In this document: one piece after another, positions 32,266 through 39,837 of the stretch
How positions within the stretch are numbered: position 1 is the stretch's first letter
Layout of the letters: each line of letters begins with the position of its first letter
Assembly (NCBI GenBank): GCA_023431345.1
Contig: JAEYWK010000250.1
Span: 1 to 41,405 of the forward strand
Direction: 5' to 3'
From: Pseudomonadota bacterium
GTDB taxonomy: Bacteria > Myxococcota_A > Polyangia > Polyangiales > Polyangiaceae
Length of the DNA: 41,405 nucleotides
Program-made: the position numbers and the translations under genes
The notes under the pieces: generated by a model
The model's input: only the letters and a program-made list of their open reading frames with translations
The model's database searches: none
What the model was told of the DNA's origin: nothing

Positions 32266-32883
32266 TCACTCCACGGGCAAACAAGCGGCGTCGGCCGCCT
32301 CGCAGTCGACCGTCTTCGCTTCCTCGTCGACGTAGTCGGCGTAGCAAGAGATGACCATGTGCGCGACGTCCATGTTGTTCTTGAAGCACGCCACGTAGAT
32401 GTCGACCAGCTGATCCTCCGTGGCGTCCGCGCACACGGCGAACGGCGGCGTTCCCGCTGCGCAATCAGCGTCGCTGAGCCCGTCGATGGTGCAGCCAGCG
32501 CCCGCCTCGTCCACCGAGCAGCCGTTGGAGATCAGGCCATCGAGTTCGAACTCTTCCGCGCAGTTGGCAGTCTCGACGACGCCGGTCAGCGGATCGCACA
32601 GCGACGCGGTCTCGTCGTCGACGCACATCACCGTCGCGTCGGTGCAGCCCGCGCCGCCTCCGCTACTCGTCCCTGCGCTGCTCGAGCCCGCTCGCCCGAC
32701 CACGCCTCCGCTTCCCGACGTGTTCCCGTTCGAGCCACCCCCGCTGGAGCTGCCCGCGCCAGTTCCACCTGTAGCGGAACCAGCGTTACCCTCTTCGGTG
32801 TCGACGGCCTTGCTCGAGCAAGCCAAAGACGCCAGGGACAACCATGTCATCAAGCCGAAAGCGGTCCGCATCATGCGCTGCAC
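32266..32883 (-). CDS. Cys-containing lipoprotein with a Ser/Gly linker, 205 aa
   Basis: The signal peptide ends SLASLAC (Cys22). A Ser/Gly/Thr linker (about 33-75) is followed by a compact acidic domain with about ten Cys (in AGCTD, VMCVDD, SLCDP, ANCAEE, NGCSVD, AGCTID, ADCAAG, AVCAD, ACFKN, SCYAD and DCEAADAACLP), which should form several disulfides. I know no family name. The layout is again the myxobacterial lipoprotein type of anchor, flexible linker and folded head. The frame opens at GTG 32883, with AAAGG about 5 nt upstream; an ATG at 32874 is possible. It is convergent with the VanW gene, 6 bp apart. Confidence 0.72.
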   Translation of the reverse strand: MQRMMRTAFGLMTWLSLASLACSSKAVDTEEGNAGSATGGTGAGSSSGGGSNGNTSGSGGVVGRAGSSSAGTSSGGGAGCTDATVMCVDDETASLCDPLTGVVETANCAEEFELDGLISNGCSVDEAGAGCTIDGLSDADCAAGTPPFAVCADATEDQLVDIYVACFKNNMDVAHMVISCYADYVDEEAKTVDCEAADAACLPVE

Positions 32884-32959
32884 CCGTACCTTTCGTTAAC
32901 CAGCTTAACCGCCTTCGGGGTCCAGCGTGAGCGGAACTAGCGACAGCAGGATAAACCCG

Positions 32960-33484
32960 CTAATTGCCGGCGCTTCTGCGGTGCTCGGCGGCTAGCTGCA
33001 CGTAATGAGCGGCTCCGCGGCGGCCTTCCAGCCTCTGCTCCGCGTCGAGCTCGCGCACCACCTTGGCCGGTTGGCCGCGCACCATGCTGAACGGCGGAAT
33101 CACCATCCGCGGCGGCACGACGCTGCCCGCGGCCACGAGCGACTCGCGCCCCACCAGCACGTTGTCGAGCAAGATGGATGCCATCCCCACGAGCGCGCCG
33201 TCTTCGACGGTCGCTCCGTGCACGATGCAGTGATGGCCGACCGTCACTTCTTCGCCGATGACGGCGTGGGAGAGGCCGTGAGTCATGTGCACGCAGCTGC
33301 CATCTTGCACGTTGCTGCGCGCGCCGACGCGGATCATGCCCACGTCCGCGCGCAGCACGCAGCCGTACCAGATGCTGGCGTGCTCGCCGATCTCGACGTC
33401 ACCGATGATCACGACGTCGTCGGCGATGAAGGCGCTCGCGGCGACCTTCGGGGTCTTTCCGCCGAAGGGGCGGATGATGCTCAC
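32960..33484 (-). CDS. Gamma-class carbonic anhydrase-like hexapeptide-repeat protein
   Basis: This is a left-handed beta-helix protein of 174 aa, related to YrdA/PaaY/CaiE. The metal-binding histidines fit His66 (DGSCVHMTH), His84 and His89 (VGHHCIVHG). RADVGMIRVGARSNVQDG is a classic stretch of the family. Members bind Zn or Fe at subunit interfaces; many show weak or no carbonic anhydrase activity and the physiological role is often unclear. The GTG start at 33484 overlaps the miaB stop as GTGA, so it is translated in coupling with miaB. A short gap of 76 bp separates it from the lipoprotein gene downstream. Confidence 0.88.
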   Translation of the reverse strand: MSIIRPFGGKTPKVAASAFIADDVVIIGDVEIGEHASIWYGCVLRADVGMIRVGARSNVQDGSCVHMTHGLSHAVIGEEVTVGHHCIVHGATVEDGALVGMASILLDNVLVGRESLVAAGSVVPPRMVIPPFSMVRGQPAKVVRELDAEQRLEGRRGAAHYVQLAAEHRRSAGN

Positions 33485-34944
33485 GGCACCACCGGCAACG
33501 CGCGCGGCGCAGCGCTCGCACGCGGCAGCGGCGCTCGCGGGGCCGGTCCTTCTGCGGCCACGCCCGGGACCTCGCCGAGCAGGGAGTTCTTGTAGGAGCC
33601 GGTCACCACGACCTCCCTGAGCTGGCCTATCAGCGAATCAGGCCCTGCCGCGTGCACGATCTCGCTGCGTTCGGTGCGGCCGCGCAGCGCGCCCGTCTTG
33701 CCGCGCCCCTCGAACAACACGCTCTGACGCGAGCCGACCTGCTCGCGCAAGAGCTCCGTGCGCATGGTGTCTCCGACCCGGATGAGCTCCGCGAGGCGCT
33801 CGACCTTCTCCGCCTCGGTCACGTCGTCACCCAGGTTCACGGCCGCGGTGTAGGGCCGCTCGGAGTACTTGAAGCCGTAGATCAAGGAGAAGCCGACGCG
33901 CCTCACCAGGGCCAGCGTCTGCTCGAAGTCTTCCCGCGTTTCGCCAGGGAACCCGACGATCATGTCGGTGGCGAGGGTGACGCCGGGTACCGCCTCACGC
34001 AGCGCGGCCACGCGCTCCTCGTACTCCGCGGCAGAGTAACGCCGCAGCATGCGGCGCAGCACGCGGTCACTGCCCGCCTGCACCGGCAAATGCACGTGGC
34101 GCGCCAGCACGTTCAAGTCCCGGTGGGCGCGGATCAACGAGACGGTGAGGTGGCGCGGGTGCGGGCTGGTGTAGCGCAGACGGAGCAGGCCCGGCACCTC
34201 CGCGGCGATGGCGCGCAGGAGCGCCGCGAACTCGCTCTCGTCCTCGCGAGCCCGCAGCCCGCGCGTGTGCTGCCAAGGCGCTTCGCCCGCGCCGGGCGCG
34301 AGCGGCAGCTGCCCGAGCGGATCACGGTAGCTGTTGACGGTTTGCCCGAGCAGCGTGATCTCGCGAGCTCCCGCGTCGACCAGGCGCTTGACCTCGTCGA
34401 TGATTTCGCGCGACGCGCGGTAGCGTTCGGGACCGCGCGTGTGCGGCACGATGCAGTAAGTGCAGCGCTCGTTGCAGCCCTTCATCACGGTGACGAACGC
34501 GCTCACGGGGGTGCGCCCGGGCTCCGCAGCGGCGGCCAAGAAGTGGGGCGCGTCCAAGTCGAACTCGGTGCGGACCACGGCGCTCGCCTGGCTCTCGGCC
34601 TCGAGCAGCATCCGCGGCAGCTCGGGGATGTTGTCCGGCCCCAGCAACAGATCGACGTCGGGCATCCGCTTGAGCAACGCCTCGCCCTCCTGCTGCGCGA
34701 CGCAGCCCGCCACCGCGATCGTGAGCCCTGGCCGCTTTTGCTTGAGCAGCGCGACGCGGCCCACCTCGCTGCGCAGCTTCTGCTCGGCCTTCTCGCGAAT
34801 GCTGCAGGTGTTGAGCAGGACCAAATCCGCGTCGTCGAGCCCGTCGGCCTCGGCGTGCCCGGCGCCGCGGAGGACCTCACCGATCCGCTCGGAATCGTGA
34901 GAGTTCATTTGGCAGCCAAAGGTAATTACGGTAAATCGAGCCAT
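33481..34944 (-). CDS. miaB: tRNA-2-methylthio-N6-dimethylallyladenosine synthase
   Basis: This radical-SAM methylthiotransferase modifies A37 of tRNAs that read UNN codons. The N-terminal domain binds an auxiliary 4Fe-4S cluster through Cys11 (FGCQMN), Cys47 (NTCSIRE) and Cys81 (AGCVAQQ). The radical-SAM motif is CNERCTYC (Cys157/161/164), and a TRAM domain lies at about 395-455. There is a small insert after NSYRDPLGQ (about 215-240) and a 30-residue Pro/Ala-rich C-terminal extension absent from E. coli MiaB. The start at 34944 gives MARFTVITFGCQMN; upstream in-frame codons are not conserved-looking. It overlaps the gamma-carbonic anhydrase gene by 4 nt. Confidence 0.94.
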   Translation of the reverse strand: MARFTVITFGCQMNSHDSERIGEVLRGAGHAEADGLDDADLVLLNTCSIREKAEQKLRSEVGRVALLKQKRPGLTIAVAGCVAQQEGEALLKRMPDVDLLLGPDNIPELPRMLLEAESQASAVVRTEFDLDAPHFLAAAAEPGRTPVSAFVTVMKGCNERCTYCIVPHTRGPERYRASREIIDEVKRLVDAGAREITLLGQTVNSYRDPLGQLPLAPGAGEAPWQHTRGLRAREDESEFAALLRAIAAEVPGLLRLRYTSPHPRHLTVSLIRAHRDLNVLARHVHLPVQAGSDRVLRRMLRRYSAAEYEERVAALREAVPGVTLATDMIVGFPGETREDFEQTLALVRRVGFSLIYGFKYSERPYTAAVNLGDDVTEAEKVERLAELIRVGDTMRTELLREQVGSRQSVLFEGRGKTGALRGRTERSEIVHAAGPDSLIGQLREVVVTGSYKNSLLGEVPGVAAEGPAPRAPLPRASAAPRALPVVP

Positions 34945-34994
34945 TTTCACACAGGTCGGCGAGCCGCGCGCCCGGACCCTAGCACTTCCCGGCG

Positions 34995-35023
34995 TTGACG
35001 GAGGCGCGAGACTCCGTTTTGAT
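34995..35023 (+). promoter_or_regulatory. Putative promoter of the acyl-CoA synthetase gene
   Basis: TTGACG (34995-35000) and TTTGAT (35018-35023) are 17 bp apart, close to the housekeeping sigma consensus (five of six and four of six matches). Transcription would then start about 3 nt before the ATG at 35033, giving a nearly leaderless mRNA, in line with the absence of a Shine-Dalgarno sequence there. Confidence 0.4.
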
Positions 35024-35032
35024 TCCTCTTCC

Positions 35033-36796
35033 ATGCACGAGGACTTTCCGGACCTGGTCTCGATGTGGCAACGCATCACCGCCCGCTACGCGGAGCGCCC
35101 ACTTTTCGGCGAAAAGCAAGGCCAGAGCTGGGCTTGGCAGACCTACGCGGAGGTCGCGGAGCAGGTCGACGCCTTCCGGGCAGGTCTTGCGTCACTCGGG
35201 GTTGGCCCGGGCGATCGCGTCGCGCTGATCTCCGACAACCGCGTGGAGTGGGCGGTCACGGTGCACGCGACGCTGAGCTTGGGCGCCGCCTACGTGCCCA
35301 TGTACGAGTCGCAGACGCGCGAGGATTGGAGCTTCATCCTGCGTGACTCGGCCGCCAAGGTCGTGTTCGGCGCCACCAACGAGATCGTATCGGCGCTCGA
35401 GCAGCTCAAGCCCGGGCTCAGCACGCTCGAGCACGTGTGCGGCTTCGAGCTCGAGGCGCGCGACGCGCGCAGCTACCAGGCGCTGCTCGCCAAGGGCCGC
35501 GCGGCGCCCCCGGCGCCGGCGATAGCGCCGTCGCCGGAGGAGCCGGCGGGCTTCGTGTACACCTCGGGCACGACCGGTGAGCCCAAGGGCGTCGTGCTCA
35601 CGCACCGTAATTTCTGCGCGAACGTCAACGCGGTCATGGATCTGTTCCCCCTCGGGCCAGAGGATCGCTCGCTGGCGTTCCTGCCCTGGGCGCACGCCTT
35701 CGGGCAAACGGCTGAGTTTTATATGCTGCCCGCGCTCGGCTGCTCGGTGGCGATCAACGACGAGGTGCCGAAGCTGGTCGCCAACTTGCCGGACGTGAAG
35801 CCCACGGTGCTGGTGGCGGTGCCGCGCATCTTCAACCGCATCTACGACGGCGTGAACCAGCAGATGCGCGACAAGCCCAAGCCGATTCAGGCGCTGTTCG
35901 CCGCCGGCATCCGCGCCGCCACGCGCCGAGCTCGCGGTCACCAGCTGGGCTTCGGCGAGTCGCTCACGCTCAAGCTGGCCGACAAGCTGATCTTCAAGAA
36001 GGTGCGGCAGAAGTTCGGTGGCCGCCTGCGGTTGGTGGTGAGCGGAAGCGCGGCGCTGAGCAAAGAGGTCGCCGAGTTCATCGACGCGCTCGGCATCGAC
36101 GTTTACGAGGGTTACGGGCTGACCGAGACGGCGCCGGTCGTGTCCGTCAATTTCCCCGGGAATCGCAAGATTGGCTCCGTCGGCAAGGCTCTGCCGAACG
36201 TCCGCGTCGTGATCGACACCAAGGCCACCGGTGACGCGAAGAACGGCGAGATCGTCGTCTACGGTGACAACGTGATGCGCGGCTACCACGGCCGCCCCGA
36301 CGAAGACGCCAAGATCTTCAACGCGGAGCGCGGGCTGCGCACCGGCGACATGGGCTTCGTCGACGACGACGGTTACCTGTTCATCACCGGCCGCATCAAG
36401 GAGCAGTACAAGCTGGAGACGGGCAAGTACGTGGTGCCCTCACCGCTCGAGGAAGAGCTCAAGCTGTCGCCGTACATCGGCAACGTGATGCTGTACGGCG
36501 CGAACAAGCCGCACAACGTGGCGCTGGTGGTGCTCGACCCCGTCAACCTCGCCAAGTGGGCCGAGCGTGAGGGCGTGACGCTCGGAGATCCGACGCAAAA
36601 CCCGCGCGTGCAGGAGCTGCTCAAGGGTGAGCTCGAGAAGTACAGCAAGGATTTCCGCAGCTACGAGCGCCCCAAGGGCTCGCTGCTCATCACGGAGGAC
36701 TTCACGACCGACAACGGCATGCTCACCCCGAAGATGAGCGTGCGGCGTAACCAGGTCCTGAAGAACTACCAGGCTGCCCTCGACAAGCTCTACTGA
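35033..36796 (+). CDS. Long-chain fatty acid-CoA ligase (AMP-forming)
   Basis: It activates fatty acids with ATP and CoA at the inner face of the membrane. Motifs are the P-loop-type YTSGTTGEPKGVVLTHRN (from Tyr176), YGLTETAPVVSVNFPG (adenine-binding region), GLRTGDMGFVDDDGYLFI with the ribose-binding Asp, and GRIKEQYKLETGKYVVP, the hinge and A8 region in the form typical of the FadD15/long-chain eukaryote-like group. The 587-aa length fits. A conserved catalytic lysine is in the C-terminal part (NGMLTPKMSVRRN). It is divergent from miaB with an 88-bp gap. No other beta-oxidation genes are nearby. Confidence 0.92.
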   Translation: MHEDFPDLVSMWQRITARYAERPLFGEKQGQSWAWQTYAEVAEQVDAFRAGLASLGVGPGDRVALISDNRVEWAVTVHATLSLGAAYVPMYESQTREDWSFILRDSAAKVVFGATNEIVSALEQLKPGLSTLEHVCGFELEARDARSYQALLAKGRAAPPAPAIAPSPEEPAGFVYTSGTTGEPKGVVLTHRNFCANVNAVMDLFPLGPEDRSLAFLPWAHAFGQTAEFYMLPALGCSVAINDEVPKLVANLPDVKPTVLVAVPRIFNRIYDGVNQQMRDKPKPIQALFAAGIRAATRRARGHQLGFGESLTLKLADKLIFKKVRQKFGGRLRLVVSGSAALSKEVAEFIDALGIDVYEGYGLTETAPVVSVNFPGNRKIGSVGKALPNVRVVIDTKATGDAKNGEIVVYGDNVMRGYHGRPDEDAKIFNAERGLRTGDMGFVDDDGYLFITGRIKEQYKLETGKYVVPSPLEEELKLSPYIGNVMLYGANKPHNVALVVLDPVNLAKWAEREGVTLGDPTQNPRVQELLKGELEKYSKDFRSYERPKGSLLITEDFTTDNGMLTPKMSVRRNQVLKNYQAALDKLY

Positions 36797-36808
36797 GCAC
36801 CAGAGAGC

Positions 36809-36860
36809 GGGATAACAGGGAGGCGAGGAGGCGGGGAAGGCGATTTTTTTGGGGGGGGGG
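36809..36860 (+). repeat. G-rich block with T7-G10 homopolymer run after the ligase gene
   Basis: Seven T (36844-36850) are followed by ten G (36851-36860). Upstream on the same strand lie ggg (36809-36811), ggg (36818-36820) and gggg (36833-36836), so four G-tracts could in principle form a long-loop G-quadruplex. The T-run may end transcription of the ligase gene, but no hairpin precedes it. Homopolymers of this length are prone to slippage and sequencing error. Confidence 0.7.
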
Positions 36861-36924
36861 ACGAGAAAGAGCACGCCGTGCGAGGCCCTTGCGCAGCCGG
36901 CGAAGGCAACAACGGGCTTGCGTG

Positions 36925-36957
36925 ACTCAAAAGAGAATGATTAATTCTCTTTTGAGT
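36925..36957. promoter_or_regulatory. Perfect palindromic operator at the tetR start
   Basis: The 14-bp arms actcaaaagagaat (36925-36938) and attctcttttgagt (36944-36957) are exact inverted copies with spacer gatta. The right arm runs into the GTG start at 36956. It is the most AT-rich stretch in this part of the window. Size and symmetry suit a TetR dimer pair, so autorepression is likely; the site would also cover the promoter. Confidence 0.8.
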
Positions 36958-37738
36958 GGTACAAATTCCCAAAGAGCGTGTTCGTGAGGGCTTCGTGGCG
37001 GCGGCGGGGCGCGCCTTCGTCGAGCTGGGCTACGAGGCCACCAGCATGGCCGCGGTCGCGGAGCGTGCTGGGTCGTCGGTCGGCAACCTCTACAAGTATT
37101 TCTCGAGCAAGCAGCAGCTGTTCGACGCGGTCGTGCCCGCGGAGGTGGTGGCGCAGCTCGAGCGCCGCACTCGCGCTCGCGTGCGCGCGCTGGGCCGCGC
37201 CCGCGACGTGAGCGAGCTGGGCCCGGGCGCTAGCTACCACGCGCTCGCTGGCGAGCTGCTCGACTATTGCTTGGCGCACCGCGCGGCCGTCATCGTCGTC
37301 TTGGCCCGCGCCGATGGCACGGCCTACGCCGACTTTCGCCCGCGCTTCGTGGCGAGCCTCGCGCAGTGGGCGCTCGCCTACGCGCGCGCTGCCTACCCCG
37401 AGCTCGTGGTCACGGAAGCGCTGCGCTTCGTGCTGCGGCACGCCTACGACAGCTTCGTGTCAGGCGTCGCGGAAGTGCTGATGCGCTTCCCGGAGGACGC
37501 CCGAGCACGGGAGCTCGTCGCGCTCGTCACGCTCCAGCATCAGGGCGGCCTCAAACGCCTCTTCGAAGCCTGCACAGGAGAAATACATGCCGAGCTCGAC
37601 CCTCCATCGTCCAAAGACCTCGCGGGCCCTGCTGGAGCGCATCCTCGCGATGCCGCAGCTGCCGGCGCAGGTGCGCGCCCTGCCCGGCCCCGCCCTGGGC
37701 AAGCTGATCGAGCGCGTCGGCCTCGAAGACGCAGGTGA
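36956..37738 (+). CDS. TetR/AcrR family transcriptional regulator
   Basis: The N-terminal helix-turn-helix is clear: REGFVAAAGRAFVELGYEAT, then SMAAVAERAGSSVGNLYKYF and SSKQQLFDAVV. This is followed by an all-helical ligand domain (to about residue 210). The last 50 or so residues (Pro/Arg/Ala-rich, AGARPARPRPGQADRARRPR) do not look like a TetR C-terminus and come from a 152-bp overlap with the next gene; either the frame really runs on or the true protein end is blurred by a frameshift. The start is GTG 36956, inside the operator palindrome, with no Shine-Dalgarno sequence, so the transcript may be leaderless. The natural target, apart from itself and probably the downstream gene, is unknown. 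Confidence 0.85.
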   Translation: MVQIPKERVREGFVAAAGRAFVELGYEATSMAAVAERAGSSVGNLYKYFSSKQQLFDAVVPAEVVAQLERRTRARVRALGRARDVSELGPGASYHALAGELLDYCLAHRAAVIVVLARADGTAYADFRPRFVASLAQWALAYARAAYPELVVTEALRFVLRHAYDSFVSGVAEVLMRFPEDARARELVALVTLQHQGGLKRLFEACTGEIHAELDPPSSKDLAGPAGAHPRDAAAAGAGARPARPRPGQADRARRPRRRR

Positions 37739-38909
37739 GCTGATCGCGCTCGCCACCACCGAGCAGCTGGGCCAAATCTTCGACGACGACCTGTGGCGCA
37801 GCGAAGGCGCGGGGGTCGACGAGCGCTTCGACTCCGGCCGGTTCGTGCTTTGGCTCGAGATCTTCCTGGAGGCGGGCGAGCGCGCCGTCGCCGAGCGGCT
37901 CGCCGAGCTCCCGCACGATTTGGTGACGCTCGCCGTTCACCGCCACGTGCTCGTGATCGCGCTCGACGAGCTGCGCGAAGCGCTCTCCGACGACGACGAC
38001 GACGGCGCGGCGGCCGAGAAGGCGCTCGCGAGCTGCCTGTCCGAAGAGCTCGACGACTACCAGCTCATTTGGCGCGGCGGCGAGGGCTGGGACAGCGTGC
38101 TCGCGGCGCTGCTCGCGCTCGATCACAGCCACCACGACGTGCTGGTCGAGCTGCTCGAGCGCTGCTCTTACTTGAGCCGCCAGCACATCGACGACGAGGG
38201 CGGCCTGTACCAGGTGCTCAGCGCCGATGAGATGCTCGAGGGCGACGTCAGCGCCGAGCGTGAGCAGCGCCGGGCAGAGCGGGGTTACGTCGCGCCCAGC
38301 GCGGCCGCCGGCTTCTTGCGCCTGGCGTTGAGCGCGGCGACGGGCGAGACGCCCTTTACGGAGCACGATCCGCTCACCCGCGGCTACTTCCGTGACTTGG
38401 GTCCGCCCGCTGCCCCCGCTGGCGTCGCTCCCTCCCCGCGCAGCAAGGCTCGCCCGCTCGAGCGGCTGCTCAGCGAGCTCTCCCTGGCGGACCAGCGACG
38501 GCCGCGCTTGACGGCGGCCTCGACGCCGACCGAGAGCGAGGAGCCGCTGCTGATACGCGCGCTCGGTGAGCTCGCGGAGGAGCCCGAGCTGTTCGCGAAG
38601 CGCAGCGACGAGCTGGCCTACGTCGCCAACACCCTCGTCGCCGGGGCAAGCTTCGACGGGCGCCGGCTGCGCGCCGCCGAGGCCGTCGAGCACGCCATCG
38701 CCAGCGTGAGCTTGGGCCTCGAGCTGCTTCAGCGCGAGCCCGGCTCAGCCGCGATGACGGCTCGAGAGCTGCTGCGCCGCTATCCCGCCGATGGTCTGTT
38801 CCGCCTGGCGGTTTCGCGGGCCCGCGCCGCGGCGCCGCTGGCCGACGAGGAAACAGCGCCCGAAGGCTTGAATCGGCTGCGGGACCTCCTCAAAGCGCTG
38901 AAGGTCTAG
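37587..38909 (+). CDS. DUF6178-like protein, 440 aa
   Basis: The sequence fits my memory of the DUF6178 family found in deltaproteobacteria and myxobacteria: LLERILAMPQLPAQVRALPG, RVGLEDAGELIALATTEQLG, DDDLWR, RFVLWLEIFLEAGERAVAER and DHSHHDVLVELLERCSYLSR. The first part resembles the helical N-domain of MgtE in its small repeated alpha-hairpins; no membrane segment or catalytic motif is visible. Its function is unknown. The ATG at 37587 has AGGAG 6 nt upstream. The first 152 bp lie inside the TetR frame, so the two genes probably form one transcript under the palindromic operator. It ends 18 bp before the transporter gene. Confidence 0.7.
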   Translation: MPSSTLHRPKTSRALLERILAMPQLPAQVRALPGPALGKLIERVGLEDAGELIALATTEQLGQIFDDDLWRSEGAGVDERFDSGRFVLWLEIFLEAGERAVAERLAELPHDLVTLAVHRHVLVIALDELREALSDDDDDGAAAEKALASCLSEELDDYQLIWRGGEGWDSVLAALLALDHSHHDVLVELLERCSYLSRQHIDDEGGLYQVLSADEMLEGDVSAEREQRRAERGYVAPSAAAGFLRLALSAATGETPFTEHDPLTRGYFRDLGPPAAPAGVAPSPRSKARPLERLLSELSLADQRRPRLTAASTPTESEEPLLIRALGELAEEPELFAKRSDELAYVANTLVAGASFDGRRLRAAEAVEHAIASVSLGLELLQREPGSAAMTARELLRRYPADGLFRLAVSRARAAAPLADEETAPEGLNRLRDLLKALKV

Positions 38910-38927
38910 TACGCATCGCGCCGATCC

Positions 38928-39836
38928 ATGCACTGGGCGCTCCTCAGCCTGACCTCGGCGCTCTTCCTCGGCCTCTACGACATCTGCCAAAAGCACGCCC
39001 TGCGCAACAACCCGGTGATTCCCGTGCTGCTCGGCAGTACCGGAACGTGCGCCTTGGTTTGGACGCTCTTGCTCTCGCTCCAAGCCATTTCGCCCGGCCT
39101 GCTGCCCGCGAGCCTGTACGTGAGACCGCTCGGGCTGCTCGAGCACGCGCAGCTCTTCCTCAAAGCGGCCATCGTCGCCTCATCGTGGCTTTGCACTTAC
39201 CTGGCCGTCAAGCATCTACCCATTTCCCTGGCCGCTCCCATTCGCGCCACCAGCCCGCTGTGGACGCTGGGCGCCGCGCTGGTGCTGCTCGGCGAGCGAC
39301 CGTCGGCGTGGCAGCTGCTCGGCATCCTGACCACCCTGTGCTCGTTCTTCGGACTGTCGTTGGTCGGGCGCCTCGAGGGCGTGCACTTTCACCGCGATCG
39401 CTGGGTGGGCTACATGGTCCTGGGGACGCTGTTCGGAGCCGCCAGCGGTCTCTACGACAAGCTGCTGCTCGGACGGTTGAAGCTGCCGCCCGCGGCCGTG
39501 CAGGCTTGGTTTTCGATCTACTTGCTGCTGCTGTTCGCGCCCTTGTGCGTCTGGTGGTGGCGGTCGCGCGCGCAGGGGACGGCCGGCGCGCCGCGCTTCG
39601 AGCCTCGCTTCTCGATTCCGCTCTTGGCCGTGTGCCTGCTCGTGGCAGATTTCGCTTATTTTCACGCGCTCGGCGATCCAGAAGGGCTGATCTCGCTGGT
39701 GGCGAGCCTGCGCCGAGGCAGCACGCTGATCGCGTTCGCGGCGGGGGTGCTGCTGTTCAAAGAAGCCAACGGCACCAAGAAGCTCGGCCCCGTGCTGGGC
39801 ATCGTCGCCGGTATCGTGCTCACGATCGCGGGCTGA
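38928..39836 (+). CDS. EamA-type (DMT superfamily) transporter
   Basis: This inner-membrane protein of 302 aa has about ten helices in two similar halves, each an EamA unit. The first half holds AIVASSWLCTYLAVKHLPIS and PIRATSPLWTLGAALVLLGE; the second holds LLAVCLLVADFAYFHALGDP and SLRRGSTLIAFAAGVLLFKE, with the parallel R-S-T/P-L pattern. Members export small metabolites such as amino acids or take up nucleotide sugars; the substrate here cannot be inferred. The ATG at 38928 follows the DUF6178-like gene by 18 bp, so it is likely co-transcribed. Only 1 bp separates its stop from the convergent DUF2156 stop. Confidence 0.88.
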   Translation: MHWALLSLTSALFLGLYDICQKHALRNNPVIPVLLGSTGTCALVWTLLLSLQAISPGLLPASLYVRPLGLLEHAQLFLKAAIVASSWLCTYLAVKHLPISLAAPIRATSPLWTLGAALVLLGERPSAWQLLGILTTLCSFFGLSLVGRLEGVHFHRDRWVGYMVLGTLFGAASGLYDKLLLGRLKLPPAAVQAWFSIYLLLLFAPLCVWWWRSRAQGTAGAPRFEPRFSIPLLAVCLLVADFAYFHALGDPEGLISLVASLRRGSTLIAFAAGVLLFKEANGTKKLGPVLGIVAGIVLTIAG

Positions 39837-39837
39837 C

